Positions 5,863 to 8,780 of a stretch of DNA of 8,780 nucleotides are shown piece by piece. Origin of the DNA: Thioalkalivibrio sp. (GTDB lineage Bacteria; Pseudomonadota; Gammaproteobacteria; Ectothiorhodospirales; Ectothiorhodospiraceae); contig PWGH01000317.1 of NCBI GenBank assembly GCA_003555285.1, positions 1 through 8,780 of the forward strand. The letters are read 5' to 3'. The position numbers were made by a program, and so were the translations under genes. Numbering within the stretch: position 1 is the stretch's first letter; each line of letters opens with the position of its first letter. Under the pieces are notes generated by a model. It was not told the DNA's origin and ran no database searches. It saw only the letters and a program-made list of their open reading frames with translations.

Positions 5863-6416
5863 GCCAGGATCCGGAAAGCCTCCGGATCCTGATTCCGCTG
5901 GCCCCGGGTGCGGAGGAACTCGAGGCGGTCACCCTGATCGATCTGTTCCGGCGCGCCGGCTTCAAGGTCGTCGTGGCGGGACTGCAGGACGGGCCTATCA
6001 CCTGTTCCCGCGGCACCGTGATCGTACCGGACCGCCCGCTGGCGGGGGTGGTCGAAGAGGACTTCGATCTGGTGGTCCTGCCCGGCGGCCTTCCGGGAGC
6101 CAACCACCTGCGCGACGATGCCCGCGTGCAACGGCTGCTGCAGCGCCAGGCGCAGTCCCGTCGCCTGATTGGCGCGGTCTGTGCCGCGCCCAAGGCGCTG
6201 GCCGCCGCCGGGGTGCTCGAGGGCCGGCGCGCCACCGCCTATCCCGGCGCCCTCGAGGAGGCCGGCATGGCGTCGACCGGCGCGGCGGTGGAGATCGACG
6301 GCGGCGTGATCACCGGCCGCGGCCCGGGGGTCGCCATGGACTTTGCCCTGACGCTGATCGAGGCACTGGCCGGCGCCGACGCGCGCCAGCGAGTGGAGCA
6401 GCCCCTGCTACGCTAG
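5859..6416 (+). CDS. yajL: DJ-1/PfpI superfamily protein, YajL-like
   Basis: Cytoplasmic DJ-1-fold protein of 185 residues. It begins RILIPLAPGAEELEAVTLID, with Glu22 at the position of DJ-1 Glu18. Then come ITCSRGTVIVPD and DLVVLPGGLPGANHLRDD, then IGAVCAAPKALAAAGVLEG with the reactive Cys108 at the nucleophile elbow. It ends with ITGRGPGVAMDFALTLIEAL. The order and motifs (TCSRG, CAAP, GPGxAxDF) follow E. coli YajL, linked to protection of protein thiols under oxidative stress; the reported deglycase activity is debated. It lacks a His-containing protease triad motif, so peptidase activity is unlikely. The start ATG lies within ATGA of the ctpA stop, implying translational coupling. It is separated from the ftsH-type gene by 86 bp. 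The family is firm; the symbol is by resemblance. Confidence 0.9.
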   Translation: MSQDPESLRILIPLAPGAEELEAVTLIDLFRRAGFKVVVAGLQDGPITCSRGTVIVPDRPLAGVVEEDFDLVVLPGGLPGANHLRDDARVQRLLQRQAQSRRLIGAVCAAPKALAAAGVLEGRRATAYPGALEEAGMASTGAAVEIDGGVITGRGPGVAMDFALTLIEALAGADARQRVEQPLLR

Positions 6417-6502
6417 GCCTCGGCCGCCATGCACGACCGCTATGCGAAGATCCAGTCTCTGAAGACAGCAGATTCGGCACGCACATAGGGGGACACGAAG
6501 CC

Positions 6503-8422
<1,920 letters not shown>

Positions 8423-8450
8423 GGCGGGCCAAGCGCAGTGGGGTGCCCAG

Positions 8451-8522
8451 GCCGTGGGGGGTGCACCCGGTCCGGACACGCTCCAGTCATCCATGAGCGC
8501 TCGAAGATGGCCATCCATGGCC
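8451..8522 (+). repeat. 72-bp repeat, copy 1
   Basis: It is identical to 8540-8611 at 69 of 72 positions, offset 89 bp; the differences are at 8457, 8484 and 8489. It includes the palindrome GGGTGCACCC and ends in GGCCATCCATGGCC. Unlike copy 2 it is not followed by an inverted arm and runs straight into CTGGGGTCC. Confidence 0.95.
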
Positions 8523-8537
8523 CTGGGGTCCGTGGCC

Positions 8538-8647
8538 GAGCCGTGCGGGGTGCACCCGGTCCGGACACGCTCAAGTCGTCCATGAGCGCTCGAAGATGGC
8601 CATCCATGGCCATCTTCGGTCCGGACCGGGCGCACCCCGCACAGCTC
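8538..8647. repeat. Repeat copy 2 plus inverted, internally deleted copy: large palindromic element
   Basis: Copy 2 of the 72-bp repeat (8540-8611) joins an inverted partial third copy. Outer arms 8538-8566 and 8619-8647 match at 27 of 29 positions. Inner arms 8591-8603 and 8606-8618 are a perfect 13-bp palindrome around a CC centre. The left side alone carries an extra 24 bp (8567-8590), which can form its own hairpin: CGCTCA (8568-8573) with TGAGCG (8583-8588). The transcript or single strand could fold as a three-way junction. No transposase gene is adjacent. It looks like a REP/BIME- or MITE-type non-autonomous element. Confidence 0.85.
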
Positions 8648-8700
8648 TTCAGCGTCGGGTGTAAAGTCAAGGGCGTGCTGCCGGTGGTCGGGGTTTCGTG

Positions 8701-8738
8701 GTGGCGTGGCGGGCCCACCGGCACGGCATCCACGCCAC
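8701..8738. repeat. 9-bp perfect inverted repeat
   Basis: GTGGCGTGG (8701-8709) and CCACGCCAC (8730-8738) flank a 20-nt loop. There is no T tract after it, so it is not a typical terminator. It may be a separate palindromic repeat close to the larger element. Confidence 0.5.
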
Positions 8739-8780
8739 TCGGATCCGGGCCTCATCGCGGCTCGGCGGATCCTCTCATCG

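Larger units (their letters stand above)
8423..8780. other. Gene-free right end, filled with repeats
   Basis: I find no open frame here with family resemblance, and no tRNA or rRNA. Minus-strand frames that cross it run through the whole ftsH gene antisense and are artefacts of high GC. The left two-thirds is the repeat element described separately; 8648-8780 holds one inverted repeat and otherwise nothing recognisable. No T-rich intrinsic terminator follows ftsH. Confidence 0.7.

Noticed and set aside
6417..6502. A promoter or small RNA ahead of the ftsH-type gene
   Set aside because: I see no convincing promoter hexamers or stable hairpin in these 86 bp.
8591..8618. The perfect inner palindrome as an intrinsic terminator of the ftsH-type gene
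   Set aside because: No run of T follows on either strand and the 2-nt centre is part of a larger dispersed-looking repeat.
8440..8660. Minus-strand repeated peptide (MDGHLRALMDD type) encoded by the two direct repeats, considered as a protein repeat
   Set aside because: The frame has no credible start, Shine-Dalgarno or bounded gene, and the DNA symmetry explains the conservation better than coding.

Overview
The window comes from a GC-rich gammaproteobacterium. The leftward block keeps the enterobacterial order yibN-grxC-secB-gpsA, and the divergent rightward block begins with envC, which neighbours the same genes in E. coli. High GC, long spurious antisense reading frames and the protein sequences suggest a sulfur-oxidising or halophilic Chromatiales-type relative, but the genus is inference. 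All genes called belong to known families; no wholly new gene system is visible. The novelty lies in arrangement, variant residues and non-coding repeats.

Left block (1-2972, minus strand, read right to left): an ArsR-family repressor, a membrane-anchored rhodanese, a glutaredoxin, a thioredoxin-2-type protein, SecB and GpsA (cut by the left window edge). The first four genes are packed with gaps of 19 and 8 bp and a 4-bp overlap; secB and gpsA follow after 69 and 141 bp. The ArsR protein has two cysteines 66 residues apart, at the positions used by the persulfide/redox sensors SqrR, BigR and HlyU. This fits the thiol- and sulfane-sulfur-handling genes behind it.

The divergent intergenic region (about 2907-3037) carries an AT-rich inverted repeat, AGAATAT-20 bp-ATATTCT, which is a candidate operator placed to affect both directions.

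Right block (3038-8422, plus strand): EnvC-like murein hydrolase activator with an unusual His/Gly/Asp-rich insert, CtpA-type S41 processing protease, a YajL/DJ-1 protein overlapping ctpA by ATGA, and an FtsH-type membrane AAA protease. The theme is envelope remodelling and protein quality control. gpmI, which precedes envC in E. coli, is absent here.

Right end (8423-8780): no credible gene. It holds a 72-bp direct repeat (69/72 identical) whose second copy continues into an inverted, internally deleted third copy, giving a large imperfect palindrome that could fold as a three-way junction. A separate 9-bp inverted repeat follows at 8701-8738. This resembles a REP/BIME- or MITE-like dispersed element.
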